A DNA stretch of 31,326 bases from Oscillospiraceae bacterium (GCA_029067025.1 JAIEFH010000065.1:1-31326); one strand, 5' to 3'. Counted from the first letter of the stretch, positions 9,015-17,928 are shown. Notes: generated by a model not told the origin, from the sequence alone. Program-made: numbers and translations.

Positions 9015-9043
9015 ATTATACCAAAATAAAAACACAAAAACAA
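9015..9043 (-). promoter_or_regulatory. Sigma-A-type promoter of the gdpP-rplI-dnaB-... unit
   Basis: Read on the minus strand, TTGTTT (9043-9038), a 17-nt spacer and a perfect TATAAT (9020-9015) predict a transcription start near 9008. This supports the GTG start of gdpP at 8958, leaving a leader of about 50 nt. Confidence 0.7.
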
Positions 9044-9092
9044 GGGTACACGTCAAATCCGCACACTGATAATTTTTATTTCAAATCAAGGG

Positions 9093-9163
9093 TTGATAAG
9101 TTGGCAAAGGAATGATAAAATCTCTGATGAAAATGGGAGGGATTGGCCCTATTGCTTCCTCCC
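9093..9163 (+). promoter_or_regulatory. Promoter and leader of the V-ATPase operon
   Basis: TTGATA (9093-9098), a 17-nt spacer and TAAAAT (9116-9121) form a good vegetative promoter, with a predicted start near 9128. The leader contains GGGAGG (9135-9140) facing CCTCCC (9158-9163), a possible 6-bp hairpin with a 17-nt loop, before the ribosome binding site GAGAGGTG of ntpF. The -35 elements of this promoter and of the divergent gdpP promoter lie only about 50 nt apart, so one regulator could influence both. Confidence 0.65.
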
Positions 9164-9188
9164 GGACAAGTAAGAGAGGTGAAGTGTT

Positions 9189-9503
9189 ATGTCTTTAGAG
9201 GCCATCCAAAAGGTCACTGAGGCTGAACAGGCCGCGAGGGAGCGGCGGGCCGAGGCGGCGGAGGAGGCCAAGCGCATCGTAGCCGAAGCGGAACGCGCGG
9301 GCAGGCAGCTCATTGCCGACCAGCGTGCCCGCGCGGAGCAGGAGGTCAAGGCCATGCTGGCCGAGACCGAGACACAGGCCGAAAAGAAGGCGGAGCAAAC
9401 GCTGGCGGACAACGCCGCCCAGTGCGAGGCGCTGAAGCAGGCCGCCCGCCAAAACCTTGACAAGGCCGCCGGCCTGATTGTCGGAAGGGTAGGGAACAGC
9501 TGA
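9189..9503 (+). CDS. ntpF: V-type ATPase peripheral-stalk subunit (G/H type, NtpF-like)
   Basis: Short protein (104 aa) with an almost unbroken Ala/Glu/Arg/Lys-rich heptad pattern from about residue 5 to 85 and no membrane segment. This is the signature of the coiled-coil peripheral-stalk subunit that pairs with subunit E to brace the A3B3 head against subunit I. Its place as first gene of the operon is that of ntpF in Enterococcus hirae. The ATG follows GAGAGGTG at good spacing, and the stop overlaps the ntpI start by one base (TGATG). Sequence alone is low-complexity; the call leans on position. Confidence 0.85.
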   Translation: MSLEAIQKVTEAEQAARERRAEAAEEAKRIVAEAERAGRQLIADQRARAEQEVKAMLAETETQAEKKAEQTLADNAAQCEALKQAARQNLDKAAGLIVGRVGNS

Positions 9504-11503
9504 TGGCCATTGTCAAAATGAAACGGCTGCGGCTGCTGGCCCTGCGCCCCGAGCGGGAAAAGCTGCTCCACGCCCTCCAGAGCCTGGGCTGCGTGGAGAT
9601 CCGGGAACCGGCCATCGACCTGAGCGACCCTAAGTGGGAGGGCCTTGCCAAGCCGGAATCGGCGGGGCTGGAGAAGGCCCGCGAGCAGAGCCTGCTGCTC
9701 AGCGGCGCCCTGGACGTGCTGCGCAGGTACGCACCCTCCAAGGACGGGCTGTTCGCCCGGCGCCCCGAGGTCACCGAGGGGGAGCTGTTTGACGAATCGG
9801 CGTATGCCGAGGGTCTTGCCGCCGCCCGCCAGGTGATGGAGGCGGAGCAGGCCCTGGCTGCCAAGACGGCGGAGAAGGCCAAGCTCCAGACCCAGCGGGC
9901 GTCCCTGGAGCCCTGGACGTCCCTGGACGTGCCGCTGGAGGAGGAGGGAACGGCCACCGTGCCCGTCCACTTCTGCTCCGCGCCCCTCAAAACCGACTTC
10001 GCCGCCATGGAGGCGGCGGTGGGCCAGGCCACCGAGCTGGCCCAGCTCGTCCGCGCCGGCAGCGACCGGGAGCTGCAATACTTCCTGCTCATCTGCCACC
10101 ACTCCGCGCTCACCGAGTGCAACGAGGCCATGCGGCCCTACGGCGCGTCCCGGGTCACCCTGCGGGGCTGGACGGGGACGGCGGCGGAAAACGCCGCCAA
10201 GCTGGACAACCGCGTCGCCGCCCTGGAGCGGGAGGAGGAGCAGTGCCGCGACGGCATCGCCGCCCTGGGCGAGAAGCGAAACGCGCTGCGCCGCTGCGTG
10301 GACCGGGCGTCCCAGGAGATCAGCCGGGAGGAGAACAAGGCCCGGCTCATCGACACCGACGCCACGTTTATCCTGGTCGGCTGGCTGCCCGCCGAAAACG
10401 AGGCCCAGCTCCAGACGGTGCTGGGCGGCTTCCAGTGCGCCTGGGAGACCGCCGATCCCACCCGCGATGAGTACCCCGAGGTGCCCATCAAGCTGAAAAA
10501 CAACCCCGTCACCGCGCCCTTCAACGCCATCACCGAGATGTACGCCATGCCCGCCTACGACAGCGTGGACCCCAACCCGCTGATGGCCCCGTTCTTCATC
10601 CTGTTCTTCGGCTTCATGATGAACGACATTGCCTACGGCCTGCTGATGGTGCTGGGCACCGCCCTGTTCCTGTCCAAGGCCAAGCCCAAGGGCGGCATGA
10701 AGAACATGATGGCCATGTTCTTCATGTGCGGCATCAGCTCCATCTTCTGGGGCTGCCTCACCGGCGGCTTCTTCGGCGACTTCCTGCCCAAGCTCTTTGA
10801 GCTGACCGGGGCCTCTGTCCCAGGCTATTACGAGGCCGGCGCCTTTGTCTGGTTCTGGAAGCCCCTGTTCACCCCCATCAACGACATCATCCTGGTGATG
10901 ATCGGCTCCATGATTTTGGGCGTCATCCAGGTGTTCACCGGCATGGCGGTCAGCGTGGAGGAGAAGTTCCGCCACGGCAGCGCCCTGGACGCCATTACCC
11001 AGGAGATCGCCTGGTACTGCATCCTCATCGGCGCGGCCATTGCCATCGCCGGTTCGGCGGTGCCGGGTATGCCCGCCATTCTGGGCACTGTGGGCCTGGT
11101 GGTGCTGGTGCTGGGCTTCGTGCTGCTGCTGGTGGGCAACCTGATCCGGGCCAAGGGCCTGGGCGGCGTCATCGGCTTCGGCGGGGACATCTACAACGGC
11201 GTCTCCGGCTACTTCGGCGACATCCTGTCCTACCTGCGCCTCATGGCCCTGATGATGGCGGGCAGCATCATCGCCTCGGTGTTCAACACCCTGGGGTCGG
11301 TGTTCGGCCTGGTTCCCTTCATCATCGTGGCCATCATCGGCAACGCCCTGAACCTGGTGCTCAACCTGCTGGGCTGTTATGTCCACACCATGCGTCTGCA
11401 ATGCCTGGAATTCTTCGGGCGCTTTTATCAGGACGGCGGCAAGCCCTTCCGTCCTCTGGCAGTAGAAACCAAATATGTCGATATTTTGAAGGAGGAAATG
11501 TAA
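9503..11503 (+). CDS. ntpI: V-type ATPase subunit I (membrane stator)
   Basis: Membrane a-subunit homologue (666 aa) that forms the ion half-channels against the proteolipid ring. The cytosolic half (about 1-340) is rich in coiled coil and starts with the usual AIVKMKRLRLLAL. The C-terminal half has about seven or eight membrane segments, beginning around LMAPFFILFFGFMMNDIAYG and continuing through the conserved FGDILSYLRLMALMMAG block with Arg579. In E. hirae the equivalent arginine faces the ion-carrying glutamate of the ring. It is translationally coupled to ntpF. Confidence 0.95.
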   Translation: MAIVKMKRLRLLALRPEREKLLHALQSLGCVEIREPAIDLSDPKWEGLAKPESAGLEKAREQSLLLSGALDVLRRYAPSKDGLFARRPEVTEGELFDESAYAEGLAAARQVMEAEQALAAKTAEKAKLQTQRASLEPWTSLDVPLEEEGTATVPVHFCSAPLKTDFAAMEAAVGQATELAQLVRAGSDRELQYFLLICHHSALTECNEAMRPYGASRVTLRGWTGTAAENAAKLDNRVAALEREEEQCRDGIAALGEKRNALRRCVDRASQEISREENKARLIDTDATFILVGWLPAENEAQLQTVLGGFQCAWETADPTRDEYPEVPIKLKNNPVTAPFNAITEMYAMPAYDSVDPNPLMAPFFILFFGFMMNDIAYGLLMVLGTALFLSKAKPKGGMKNMMAMFFMCGISSIFWGCLTGGFFGDFLPKLFELTGASVPGYYEAGAFVWFWKPLFTPINDIILVMIGSMILGVIQVFTGMAVSVEEKFRHGSALDAITQEIAWYCILIGAAIAIAGSAVPGMPAILGTVGLVVLVLGFVLLLVGNLIRAKGLGGVIGFGGDIYNGVSGYFGDILSYLRLMALMMAGSIIASVFNTLGSVFGLVPFIIVAIIGNALNLVLNLLGCYVHTMRLQCLEFFGRFYQDGGKPFRPLAVETKYVDILKEEM

Positions 11504-11504
11504 A

Positions 11505-11993
11505 ATGGTTGCTTTTTTTGAAATGATTGGTGGTCAGGCTCTGGCCTTCATCGGCTTTGCTCTGGCTGTCGGCCTGTGCTGCATCGGCTCCGCCAAGGGC
11601 ACCGGCATGGTGGGTGAGGCCGCTACCGGCTGCCTGTCCGAGACCCCCGAGCACTTCACCAAGTGCATGATCCTGCAGGCCCTTCCCGGCACCCAGGGCC
11701 TGTACGGTCTGGCCGCCGGCTTCTTCGGCCTGTTCACCCTGGGCTTCTTCTCCGGCAATCCCGCCACCCTCTCCGTGGCCGACGGCTTCTCCGTCCTGCT
11801 GGCCTGCGTGCCCATCATGCTGGGCGGCCTGCTCTCCGCCATCGCCCAGGGCCGCGTGGCCGCCGCCTCCATCAACATCGTTGCCAAGAAGCCCGACGAC
11901 TACATGAAGGGCGTCATCATGTGCGGCATCGTGGAGTTCTACGCCATTCTGTCCCTGGTAGGCACCATCCTCCTGCTGATGAACGCGCTGTAA
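11505..11993 (+). CDS. ntpK: V-type ATPase proteolipid subunit K (Na+-type ligands)
   Basis: Rotor-ring subunit of 162 aa with four membrane helices arranged as two hairpins. The first hairpin holds GSAKGTGMVGEAATG (28-42), the second SAIAQGRVAAAS (111-122). Residues matching the E. hirae NtpK sodium site are all present: Leu60, Thr63, Gln64 and Tyr67 in LPGTQGLYG, Gln115 in AIAQG, and Glu144 in VEFYAIL. The gene begins 1 nt after the ntpI stop (TAAAATG), with a ribosome binding site (AAGGAGG) in the end of ntpI. The inference is a Na+-translocating enzyme; family knowledge supports this but pump versus synthase direction cannot be read here. Confidence 0.95.
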   Translation: MVAFFEMIGGQALAFIGFALAVGLCCIGSAKGTGMVGEAATGCLSETPEHFTKCMILQALPGTQGLYGLAAGFFGLFTLGFFSGNPATLSVADGFSVLLACVPIMLGGLLSAIAQGRVAAASINIVAKKPDDYMKGVIMCGIVEFYAILSLVGTILLLMNAL

Positions 11994-12035
11994 TTCGGCA
12001 ACGATTTGATTTCAGAAAGGCGGTAAGCCAAATAA

Positions 12036-12623
12036 ATGAACGGAATTGAAAAGATTACCGCACGCATCGCAGAGGACGGCAAAGCTGAAAACGACGCCCT
12101 GCTGGCTCAGGCCCGCGCCCAGGCGGCGGAAGTGACCGCCAAGTACCAGGCCGAGGCCCGCGCCGCGGCGGACGAGATCCTGGCCCAGGGCCGCAAAAAC
12201 GCCGAGGCCCGCGCCCGCCACCTGGACTCCACGGCCCAGATGGAGTGCCGCAAGGCGGTGCTGGCCGCCAAGCAGGACGTCATCGAGGAGGCCTTCCAGG
12301 CCGCCCACAAGAAGCTGCTGAACCTGCCCCAGGCGGAGTACGTCACCTTCCTGGCGGGTCTTGCGGCCAAGGCGTCCGTCACCGGCAAGGAGAAGCTGAT
12401 CTTCTCCGCCAACGACCGGGCCCAGGTGGGCAAGGACGTGGTGGCCGCGGCCAACAAGAAGCTGGCGGCGGGCAAGCTCACCCTGGCCGAGGAGACCCGG
12501 CCCATGGACGGCGGCTTCATCCTCAGCGACGGCGCGGTGGAGGTCAACTGCACCTTTGACACCCTCATCCGGCTCCAGCGCGGCGCGCTGGCGGGCGAGG
12601 TGGCCAAAGCGCTGTTTGACTGA
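12036..12623 (+). CDS. ntpE: V-type ATPase subunit E (peripheral stalk)
   Basis: Peripheral-stalk subunit of 195 aa. A long N-terminal helix (about 1-80) rich in Ala, Glu, Arg and Gln leads into a compact C-terminal domain with GGFILSDGAVEVNCTFDTLI (157-176), the typical end of subunit E, which binds the top of the B subunits. It follows ntpK by 42 nt, a gap that holds an AGGCGG ribosome binding site somewhat far (about 12 nt) from the ATG. It is expected to work as a heterodimer with the ntpF product. Confidence 0.93.
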   Translation: MNGIEKITARIAEDGKAENDALLAQARAQAAEVTAKYQAEARAAADEILAQGRKNAEARARHLDSTAQMECRKAVLAAKQDVIEEAFQAAHKKLLNLPQAEYVTFLAGLAAKASVTGKEKLIFSANDRAQVGKDVVAAANKKLAAGKLTLAEETRPMDGGFILSDGAVEVNCTFDTLIRLQRGALAGEVAKALFD

Positions 12624-12627
12624 CCGG

Positions 12628-12653
12628 CCCCTTTCAAACTAGACTGAAAGGGG
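12628..12653 (+). promoter_or_regulatory. Hairpin that buries the ntpC Shine-Dalgarno
   Basis: CCCCTTTCA (12628-12636) pairs perfectly with TGAAAGGGG (12645-12653) across an 8-nt loop. The right arm contains the only plausible ribosome binding site of ntpC, whose start is a TTG at 12662. The structure and weak start codon together should lower ntpC translation; this is an inference from sequence. Confidence 0.55.
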
Positions 12654-12661
12654 GAAAAACC

Positions 12662-13675
12662 TTGTCAAAAACGAAGAAGATCAAACTGAAGGAAAACGAT
12701 TTCCTGTCCATCTCCGCCCGGGTGCGGGTGCTGGAAAACCGGCTGCTCACCGCCGAGCGGATGGAGCGGATGATCGACGCCAAGGACGTGAACGACGCGG
12801 CCAAGGTGCTGGGCGAGTGCGGCTACCCCGACCTGCCCGAGGTCACCCCCTCCGCCCTGGAGGCCATGCTGGCCGACGCCCAGGCCGCCCTGTTCGCGGA
12901 TATGGGCAAAGCGGTGGGCAACGACGCGCTGATCGACGTGTTCCGCTGCAAGTACGACTACCACAACGCCAAGACGCTGGTGAAGGCCGAGGCGCTGAAG
13001 CTGGATCAGGATAAGCTGCTGCTGGGCGGCGGACGCTACAACCCCGCCGCGCTGGCGGAGGACTACCGCCGGGAGGACCTGCGCGCTTACGCCGACACGT
13101 TCCGGGAGGCCATCGGCCACGCCCGGGAGGTGCTGGGCTCCTCCGGCGACCCCCAGCAGGCTGACTTCATCCTGGACCGTGCCTATTTCCTTGAGCTGTC
13201 CGACCTGGCTGAGCGGTCCGGCAGCAAGTTCCTGGCGGGCTACGTCACCACCCTCATCGACGCCGCCAACCTGCGCTCCGCCGTCCGTGCCGCCCGGCTG
13301 GACAAGGGCGGCGAGTTCCTGCGCCAGGTGCTGGTGACGGGGGGGAGCGTGCCCCCCGCCGAGATCGCCAAGGTCAAGGGCACCGAGCTGGGCCGCGTGT
13401 TCAAGGACACCGCCTTCAAGGCCGCCGCCGAGGCGGGGGCCGCCCTGGCCGTACCCAACGGGGGCGCCCTCACCGACTTCGAGCGCCTGTGCGACGACGC
13501 GGTGATGGACTACCTGGCGAAGGCCCGGATGATCCCCTTCGGGGAGCAGCCCGTGGTGGCCTATCTCTACGCCCGGGAGGCGGAGGCCACCGCCATCCGC
13601 ATCATCCTCACCGGACGCATGGCGGGCATCGACGGCTCCACCATCCGGCAGCGCCTGCGCCGGGCCTACTGTTAA
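12662..13675 (+). CDS. ntpC: V-type ATPase subunit C (central-stalk socket)
   Basis: Funnel-shaped subunit (homologue of eukaryotic subunit d) that seats the D-F central stalk on the proteolipid ring. The 337-aa protein starts at TTG (12662) after GAAAGGGGG, giving MSKTKKIKLKEN; no ATG lies nearby in frame. Features include SARVRVLENRLLTAERMERM near the N-terminus, a middle block FLAGYVTTLIDAANLRSAVRA, and the C-terminal REAEATAIRIILTGRMAGID typical of the family. Only one copy per enzyme is needed, in line with the poor start context. Confidence 0.94.
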   Translation: MSKTKKIKLKENDFLSISARVRVLENRLLTAERMERMIDAKDVNDAAKVLGECGYPDLPEVTPSALEAMLADAQAALFADMGKAVGNDALIDVFRCKYDYHNAKTLVKAEALKLDQDKLLLGGGRYNPAALAEDYRREDLRAYADTFREAIGHAREVLGSSGDPQQADFILDRAYFLELSDLAERSGSKFLAGYVTTLIDAANLRSAVRAARLDKGGEFLRQVLVTGGSVPPAEIAKVKGTELGRVFKDTAFKAAAEAGAALAVPNGGALTDFERLCDDAVMDYLAKARMIPFGEQPVVAYLYAREAEATAIRIILTGRMAGIDGSTIRQRLRRAYC

Positions 13676-13688
13676 GGGGGGAGACTTT

Positions 13689-14006
13689 ATGGCAAGCAGC
13701 TATCAGATCGCCGTTCTGGGCGATAAGGACAGCGTCATGGGCTTCAAGGCCCTGGGGCTGACGGTCTTCCCCGCCGAGAGCGTGGAACAGGCCCGCGCCA
13801 CCCTGCACCGCATTGCCAAGGAGGACTACGCGGTGGTCTACCTCACCGAGCAGTTCGCCGCCCAGATGGAGGCGGACATCGCCCGGTACAAGGACGAGCT
13901 CACCCCCGCCATTATCCTCATCCCCGGCAAAGAGGGCAGTCTGGGCATGGGCATGGCCAACATCAAGAAGTCCGTGGAACGGGCGGTTGGCGCAGACATT
14001 CTGTAA
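13689..14006 (+). CDS. ntpG: V-type ATPase subunit F (central stalk, NtpG)
   Basis: Small (105 aa) Rossmann-like subunit that binds the D coiled coil in the rotor. It opens with the typical YQIAVLGDKDSVMGFKALGL and contains DYAVVYLTEQFA and PAIILIPGKEGSLGMGMANI, conserved landmarks of the family. AGGGGGGAG lies shortly before the ATG and ntpC ends 13 nt upstream. In E. hirae nomenclature this is NtpG; many databases call it subunit F. Confidence 0.93.
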   Translation: MASSYQIAVLGDKDSVMGFKALGLTVFPAESVEQARATLHRIAKEDYAVVYLTEQFAAQMEADIARYKDELTPAIILIPGKEGSLGMGMANIKKSVERAVGADIL

Positions 14007-14041
14007 TAACAACGACCTTAAGAAAGAAGGTTTTAAAGCCT

Positions 14042-15820
14042 ATGGGAAAAGTAGTTAAGGTCTCCGGCCCCCTGGTGGTGGCCACCGGCATGGCGGACGC
14101 CAATATGTCCGACGTGGTGCGCGTGGGCCCCGAGCGCCTGATCGGTGAGATCCTCACCATGAACGGCGACTCCGCCTCCATCCAGGTGTACGAAGAGACC
14201 TCCGGCCTGGGCCCCGGCACCGAAGTGGTGACCACCGGCTCCCCCATGAGCGTGGAGCTTGGCCCCGGCATGATCGAGAACATCTATGACGGCATCCAGC
14301 GCCCGCTGGAGAAGATCATGGAGAAGGTCCACGGCAACAACCTCCCCCGCGGCGTGGAGGTGCCCGCCATCGACCTGGAGAAGAAGTGGGAGTTCACCCC
14401 CGTGGCCAAGGCCGGCGACGCGGTGGTGGGCGGCGACATCATCGGCACCGTCCCCGAGACGCCGGTGGTGCTCCACAAGATCATGGTGCCCCCCAACCTG
14501 AAGGGCAAGCTGAAGAGCGTGGTTGCAGCCGGCGAGTACACCGTCCGCGAGACGGTGGCCGTGCTGGTCAAGGAGGACGGCACCGAGGTCAATCTGTCCA
14601 TGAGCCAGCGGTGGCCCGTCCGTATCGGCCGCCCCTACAAGCATAAGTACCCCCCCATCAAGCCGCTGTCCTCCGGCCAGCGTATCGTGGATACGTTCTT
14701 CCCCGTGGCCAAGGGCGGCACCGCCGCCATCCCCGGCCCCTTCGGCTCGGGCAAGACCGTGATGCAGCACGCCCTGGCCAAGTGGTCGGACGTGGACATC
14801 GTGATCTATATCGGCTGCGGCGAGCGCGGCAACGAGATGACCGACGTGCTGCGGGAGTTCCCCGAGCTGGTTGACCCCCGCACCGGCGAGACGCTGATGA
14901 AGCGCACGGTGCTCATCGCCAACACCTCCGATATGCCCGTGGCCGCCCGTGAGGCGTCCATCTACACCGGCATCACCATCGCCGAGTACTTCCGCGACAT
15001 GGGCTACGACGTGGCCGTCATCGCCGACTCCACCTCCCGCTGGGCCGAGGCCCTGCGCGAGATGTCCGGCCGTCTGGAAGAGATGCCCGGCGAGGAGGGC
15101 TACCCCGCCTACCTGGCCTCCCGCCTGGCCCAGTTCTACGAGCGCGCCGGCTCCGTGTCCTGCCTGGGCTCCGAAGAGGATCGCCGGGGCAGCCTGACCG
15201 CCGTGGGCGCCGTGTCCCCCCCGGGCGGCGACCTGGCCGAGCCCGTCTCCCAGGGCACCATGCGCATCGTGAAGGTGTTCTGGGCCCTGGACGCCCAGCT
15301 GGCCTACAAGCGCCACTTCCCCGCCATCAACTGGCTGACCTCCCACTCCCTGTACCTGGACTCCCTGAAGCCCTGGTTTGACGAGAACCTGGGCCGCCAG
15401 TTCCTCCAGAACCGGGAGCAGGCCATGAGCGTGCTCCAGCAGGAGGCCAGCCTGAACGAGATCGTGCAGCTCGTCGGTAAGGACTCCCTGTCTCCCAACG
15501 ATCAGCTCACCCTGGAGACTGCCCGTATGGTGCGCGAGGACTTCCTCCAGCAAAACTCCTTCGTGGACATCGACTCCTTCTCCACCTACGACCGGCAGGA
15601 GAAGCTGCTGGCCATGATCCTGGACTACGACAAGCTGTGCCGGGACGCCATCGCCAAGGGCGCCCCCGCCGCCAAGCTGTTTGAGATCCCCGCCCGTGAG
15701 CGCATCGGCCGCGCCAAGAGCGTGCCCGCCGACGAGTACGCTCAGGTGTACGCCGACATCTCCGCCTCCATGGAGAAGGAGATCGACGAGGTCGTCAGAA
15801 AGGCAGGTGAGGAGCTGTGA
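14042..15820 (+). CDS. ntpA: V-type ATPase catalytic subunit A
   Basis: Catalytic subunit of the A3B3 head (592 aa). An N-terminal beta-barrel (about 1-70) is followed by the non-homologous bulge region (about 110-190) found in V/A-type A subunits but not in F-type beta. The nucleotide-binding domain has Walker A GPFGSGKT (232-239), the catalytic GER loop (CGERGNEMTDVL, Glu261), and AVIADSTSRWAEAL in the Walker B region. The spacer after ntpG can form ACCTT/AAGGT (14017-14033) around the Shine-Dalgarno. The stop overlaps the ntpB start (GTGA). Confidence 0.98.
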   Translation: MGKVVKVSGPLVVATGMADANMSDVVRVGPERLIGEILTMNGDSASIQVYEETSGLGPGTEVVTTGSPMSVELGPGMIENIYDGIQRPLEKIMEKVHGNNLPRGVEVPAIDLEKKWEFTPVAKAGDAVVGGDIIGTVPETPVVLHKIMVPPNLKGKLKSVVAAGEYTVRETVAVLVKEDGTEVNLSMSQRWPVRIGRPYKHKYPPIKPLSSGQRIVDTFFPVAKGGTAAIPGPFGSGKTVMQHALAKWSDVDIVIYIGCGERGNEMTDVLREFPELVDPRTGETLMKRTVLIANTSDMPVAAREASIYTGITIAEYFRDMGYDVAVIADSTSRWAEALREMSGRLEEMPGEEGYPAYLASRLAQFYERAGSVSCLGSEEDRRGSLTAVGAVSPPGGDLAEPVSQGTMRIVKVFWALDAQLAYKRHFPAINWLTSHSLYLDSLKPWFDENLGRQFLQNREQAMSVLQQEASLNEIVQLVGKDSLSPNDQLTLETARMVREDFLQQNSFVDIDSFSTYDRQEKLLAMILDYDKLCRDAIAKGAPAAKLFEIPARERIGRAKSVPADEYAQVYADISASMEKEIDEVVRKAGEEL

Positions 15821-17199
15821 TCCGAGAGTATAGAACCATCCAGGAGATCGCGTCCCCGCTGATGATGGTCAAAATGGTGGAAAACGTCACCTACGACGAG
15901 CTGGTCGAGGTGGAGCTGCCCGACGGCTCCATCCGCCGGGGCAAGGTGCTGGAGGTCAACGGCGACACCGCCGTGGTGCAGCTCTTCGAGTCCGCCGCCG
16001 GCATCAACCTGGCCCAGTCCAAGGTCCGCTTCCTGGGCCACCCCCTCCAGCTGGGCGTGTCCGGCGATATGCTGGGCCGCGTGTTCAACGGCATGGGTGT
16101 GCCCATCGACGGCGGCCCCGCCATCCTGGCTGAGGAGTACCGGGACATCAACGGCCTGCCCATGAACCCCGCCGCCCGTGACTACCCCGACGAGTTCATC
16201 CAGACCGGCGTGTCCACCATCGACGGCCTGAACACCCTGGTCCGCGGCCAGAAGCTGCCCATCTTCTCCGGCTCCGGCCTGCCCCACGCCAACCTGGCCG
16301 CCCAGATCGCCCGTCAGGCTAAGGTTCTGGGCGACGACGCGGGCAACTTCGCCGTGGTGTTCGCCGCTATCGGCATCACCTTCGAGGAGTCCGAGTTCTT
16401 CGTCCAGGAGTTCAAGCGCACCGGCGCCATCGACCGCACCGTGCTGTTCACCAACCTGGCCAATGACCCCGCCGTCGAGCGTATCTCCACCCCCCGTATG
16501 GCGCTGACCGCCGCCGAGTACCTGGCCTTCGAGAAGGATATGCACGTGCTGGTCATCCTGACCGACATCACCAACTACGCCGAGGCCCTGCGTGAGGTGT
16601 CCGCCGCTAAGAAAGAGGTTCCCGGCCGCCGCGGCTTCCCCGGCTACCTGTACACCGACCTGGCCACTATGTACGAGCGCGCCGGCCGCCAGCTGGGCAA
16701 GCCCGGCTCCATCACCATGATCCCCATCCTCACCATGCCCGAGGACGACAAGACCCACCCCATCCCCGACCTGACCGGCTATATCACCGAGGGCCAGATC
16801 ATCCTGTCCCGGTCGCTGTACCGCCAGGGCATCAATCCCCCCGTGGACGTGCTGCCCTCCCTGTCCCGTCTGAAGGACAAGGGCATCGGCGCGGGCAAGA
16901 CCCGTGAGGATCACGCCAACGTGCTGAACCAGCTCTTTGCCGCCTATTCCACCGGTAAGGACAACAAGGAGCTGATGTCCATCCTGGGCGAGGCGGCGCT
17001 GACCCCCACCGACCTGCTGTACGCCAAGTTCGCCGACGAGTTCGAGAAGCGCTACGTCAACCAGGGCTATGAGGAGAACCGCTCCATTGAGGACACCCTG
17101 GCTCTGGGCTGGGAGCTGCTCAGCATCCTGCCCAAGGCGGAGCTGAAGCGTATCAAGACGGAGTATATCGAGAAATATCTGCCGAAGAAGGACCAGTAA
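15817..17199 (+). CDS. ntpB: V-type ATPase subunit B
   Basis: Non-catalytic nucleotide-site subunit of the head (460 aa). It starts at GTG (15817), overlapping the ntpA stop by 4 nt, after GGTGAGGAG. The N-terminus IREYRTIQEIASPLMMVKMV, the SGSGLPHANLAAQIARQAKV region where the canonical P-loop is replaced, and the SLSRLKDKGIGAGKTREDHA block are all typical of V-type B subunits. The 1:1 requirement with A fits the overlapping arrangement. Confidence 0.98.
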   Translation: MIREYRTIQEIASPLMMVKMVENVTYDELVEVELPDGSIRRGKVLEVNGDTAVVQLFESAAGINLAQSKVRFLGHPLQLGVSGDMLGRVFNGMGVPIDGGPAILAEEYRDINGLPMNPAARDYPDEFIQTGVSTIDGLNTLVRGQKLPIFSGSGLPHANLAAQIARQAKVLGDDAGNFAVVFAAIGITFEESEFFVQEFKRTGAIDRTVLFTNLANDPAVERISTPRMALTAAEYLAFEKDMHVLVILTDITNYAEALREVSAAKKEVPGRRGFPGYLYTDLATMYERAGRQLGKPGSITMIPILTMPEDDKTHPIPDLTGYITEGQIILSRSLYRQGINPPVDVLPSLSRLKDKGIGAGKTREDHANVLNQLFAAYSTGKDNKELMSILGEAALTPTDLLYAKFADEFEKRYVNQGYEENRSIEDTLALGWELLSILPKAELKRIKTEYIEKYLPKKDQ

Positions 17200-17214
17200 G
17201 GAGGGGTTGTAAAC

Positions 17215-17928
17215 ATGGCAAACACCGTGGTCAACCCCACCCGAATGGAGCTCACCCGCCTGAAGGGCAAGCTGAAAACCGCCCAGCGGGGCCATAAGTT
17301 GCTCAAAGATAAGCGTGACGAGCTGATGAAGCAGTTCCTGGACACCGTGCGGGAGCTGCGCGCCCTGCGCACCCAGGTGGAGGAGGATCTGATGCGCGTC
17401 CACAGCTCCTTCACCGTGGCCTCCGCCCTCATGAGCGCCCAGGCCATGGAACAGGCGCTGATGTACCCCAAGCAGTCCGTCGAGCTGACCATGACGTTTA
17501 AAAACGTCATGTCGGTGAACGTGCCGGAGTACCACTACCAGACCCGCACCGACGACACCGGCGACATCTTCCCCTACGGCTTTGCCGCCACCAGCGGCGA
17601 GCTGGACGGGGCGGTGGCCGCCCTGGGCGAGGTGTTCCAGAATATGCTGAAGCTGGCCCAGACCGAGAAGGCCGCCCAGCTCATGGCGGAGGAGATCGAA
17701 AAAACCCGCCGCCGCGTCAACGCGCTGGAATACGTGGTCATCCCCGAGACTCAGGAGAACATTCGGTATATCACCATGAAGCTGGACGAGAACGACCGCT
17801 CCACCACCACCCGGCTGATGAAGGTCAAGGATATGCTCCTGGCCCAAGCCCAGGAGGAGCGGCGCGCCGCGGACGCCAAGGCCATAAAGGCTTTCGGGAA
17901 ATCGGGAGAAGAAGCGGCAGAGGTTTAA
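17215..17928 (+). CDS. ntpD: V-type ATPase subunit D (central-stalk shaft)
   Basis: Coiled-coil rotor shaft of 237 aa. The N-terminus ANTVVNPTRMELTRLKGKL and the following KTAQRGHKLLKDKRDEL are highly typical, and the C-terminal helix (ENIRYITMKLDENDRSTTTR, then MKVKDM) completes the antiparallel pair. A ribosome binding site GGAGGGG precedes the ATG. The last 36 codons plus 12 nt form one copy of a perfect 120-bp direct repeat (17821-17940 and 21566-21685). The gene is therefore intact but its 3' end was rebuilt by the inserted island. In the uninterrupted chromosome the next gene was almost certainly the small one now at 21698. Confidence 0.96.
   Translation: MANTVVNPTRMELTRLKGKLKTAQRGHKLLKDKRDELMKQFLDTVRELRALRTQVEEDLMRVHSSFTVASALMSAQAMEQALMYPKQSVELTMTFKNVMSVNVPEYHYQTRTDDTGDIFPYGFAATSGELDGAVAALGEVFQNMLKLAQTEKAAQLMAEEIEKTRRRVNALEYVVIPETQENIRYITMKLDENDRSTTTRLMKVKDMLLAQAQEERRAADAKAIKAFGKSGEEAAEV

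Noticed and set aside
9149..11401. 750-codon minus-strand frame opposite ntpF-ntpI
   Set aside because: Its composition is typical of an antisense shadow and it covers clearly real V-ATPase genes.
15742..17847. 701-codon minus-strand frame opposite ntpB-ntpD
   Set aside because: Shadow of highly biased codon use; Gly/Gln/His/Val-rich with no motif.
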